Shown here: in pieces, positions 4,792 to 5,556 of the stretch
Numbering within the stretch: the stretch's first letter is position 1
Layout of the letters: each line of letters opens with the position of its first letter
From: Treponema sp.
Lineage (GTDB): Bacteria; Spirochaetota; Spirochaetia; Treponematales; Breznakiellaceae
Reading direction: 5' to 3'
Assembly (NCBI GenBank): GCA_031257695.1
Contig: JAIROB010000091.1
Coordinates: forward strand, 1-5,556
DNA: 5,556 nucleotides
Notes under the pieces: generated by a model
Seen by the model: only the letters and a program-made list of their open reading frames with translations
What the model was told of the DNA's origin: nothing
Database searches by the model: none
Made by a program: the position numbers and the translations under genes

Positions 4792-5556
4792 TCACAGGAT
4801 GGCTTCGTCGGCGAGATCTTCGGGAACCGCGGGCGGATCCAGGGCCTCAATGCGGTAGCCGCCGTCCCGCCAGTCCGCCCTGGCGGCGCCGCCGGAACTG
4901 AGGCTGCCGAAAAGGACTTCGTCAACAAAGAAGGATTTGATCTTGTCTTCGATCAGACGGCCCACGTTGCGGGCGCCGAATTCCCGGCTATAGCCTTCCT
5001 CCGCCAGATGATCCACGCAGGCATCGGTGATTTCCAGGTTCACCTTCTTTTCCGCCAACTGGGCCGCAAAGACCGCCAGTTCCTTGCGGACGATGCTTTG
5101 CATCACCTCTTTGGAAAGATGGTTGAAACGGATCACCGCGTCCAAGCGGTTTCGGAATTCCGGGGTAAAGATCCGCTCCACCGCGCTGTCCAGCTCCGTT
5201 TCTTCCATAAAACGCTCGCCAAAACCGATGAGGCTCTTGCCGATTTCCCGGGCGCCGGCATTGCTGGTCATAATAAAAACCACGTTGCGGAAATCCGCTT
5301 TCCGGCCGTTGTTGTCGGTCAGGGTGGCGTAGTCCATTATTTGAAGCAGGATGTTGTAAATATCCGGGTGGGCCTTTTCAATTTCATCCAGAAGCGTCAC
5401 GCTGTGGGGCTGCTTGCGGATGGCGTCTGTCAGGAGGCCCCCCTCCTCGTAGCCCACATAGCCCGGGGGCGAGCCGATGAGCCGGGACACGGTGTGCTTT
5501 TCCTGGTACTCGCTCATGTCGAAACGGTGCATGGGCACCCCCAGGATGTCCGCCAA
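4792..5556 (-). CDS. clpA: ATP-dependent Clp protease ATP-binding subunit ClpA, C-terminal part (5' end outside window)
   Basis: Hexameric AAA+ unfoldase that feeds substrates to ClpP. The visible 254 residues cover most of the second AAA+ domain; Walker A, the first ATPase ring and the ClpS-binding N-domain lie beyond the right edge. Counting from the edge: pore region PPGYVGYEEGG (30-40), Walker B with D57-E58 in TLLDEIEKAHPD, the ClpA-typical TLTDNNGRKADFRN (78-91), sensor-1 TSNA (97-100), IGF (110-112) matching the ClpP-docking tripeptide, arginine-finger region EFRNRLD (133-139) and sensor-2 GAR (194-196). TLTDNNGRKADFRN and the downstream aat favour ClpA over ClpC or ClpB. The IGF loop predicts a ClpP partner, so this is a protease component and not a stand-alone disaggregase. 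The frame continues to the edge without a stop. The gene is the upstream member of a clpA-aat unit. Confidence 0.95.
   Translation of the reverse strand: MADILGVPMHRFDMSEYQEKHTVSRLIGSPPGYVGYEEGGLLTDAIRKQPHSVTLLDEIEKAHPDIYNILLQIMDYATLTDNNGRKADFRNVVFIMTSNAGAREIGKSLIGFGERFMEETELDSAVERIFTPEFRNRLDAVIRFNHLSKEVMQSIVRKELAVFAAQLAEKKVNLEITDACVDHLAEEGYSREFGARNVGRLIEDKIKSFFVDEVLFGSLSSGGAARADWRDGGYRIEALDPPAVPEDLADEAIL

Noticed and set aside
4791..4928. Upstream extension of the aat frame into clpA
   Set aside because: The extra 46 residues are unlike Aat N-termini and overlap the conserved ClpA C-terminal region; the ATG at 4790 fits the family.
1..5556. tRNA, rRNA, CRISPR arrays, transposase genes or attachment sites
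   Set aside because: Looked for on both strands by eye; none recognised.

Overview
The window looks like chromosomal DNA from a spirochaete, probably a Treponema-like member of Spirochaetota. The main grounds are a secreted vWA protein of a type I associate with treponemes, a YjfB-like small protein, and a ClpA/Aat pair. G+C is high, roughly 58-60% by eye. High G+C opens long antisense frames over the real genes, and I left these out. The genus is an inference.

Layout, left to right. (1) Positions 1-726 (+) hold the C-terminal half of a dihydrolipoamide-dehydrogenase-type flavoprotein, closed by a G+C-rich hairpin terminator that starts in its stop codon. (2) Positions 749-1060 have no convincing gene. 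They carry several back-to-back hairpins and may be a structured RNA or a decayed element. (3) Positions 1061-2155 (+) encode an exported von Willebrand factor A protein. (4) A perfect 10-bp inverted repeat sits between the convergent stop codons of the vWA gene and galK. (5) Positions 2178-3512 (-) encode a galactokinase-type GHMP kinase with a variant sugar-binding signature. (6) A short divergent promoter region with a 13-bp palindrome separates galK from (7) a Fic-family remnant on + (3554-3811), which is interrupted by an in-frame TGA and lacks the catalytic half. (8) Positions 3815-4000 (+) encode a 61-residue YjfB-like protein whose predicted promoter lies in the end of the Fic remnant. 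(9) On the minus strand, clpA (C-terminal part, running off the right edge) is followed after one base by aat, which converges on the YjfB-like gene.

The clearest functional unit is clpA-aat. Aat puts Leu or Phe on proteins with N-terminal Lys or Arg, and ClpA (with ClpS and ClpP elsewhere) unfolds and degrades them, so this is an N-degron operon. The other genes look like separate single-gene units. I see no clear new system. The points most worth checking are the structured gap at 757-1000, the Fic remnant, and two genes without a Shine-Dalgarno sequence whose -10 boxes each end six bases before the ATG, which suggests leaderless transcripts.
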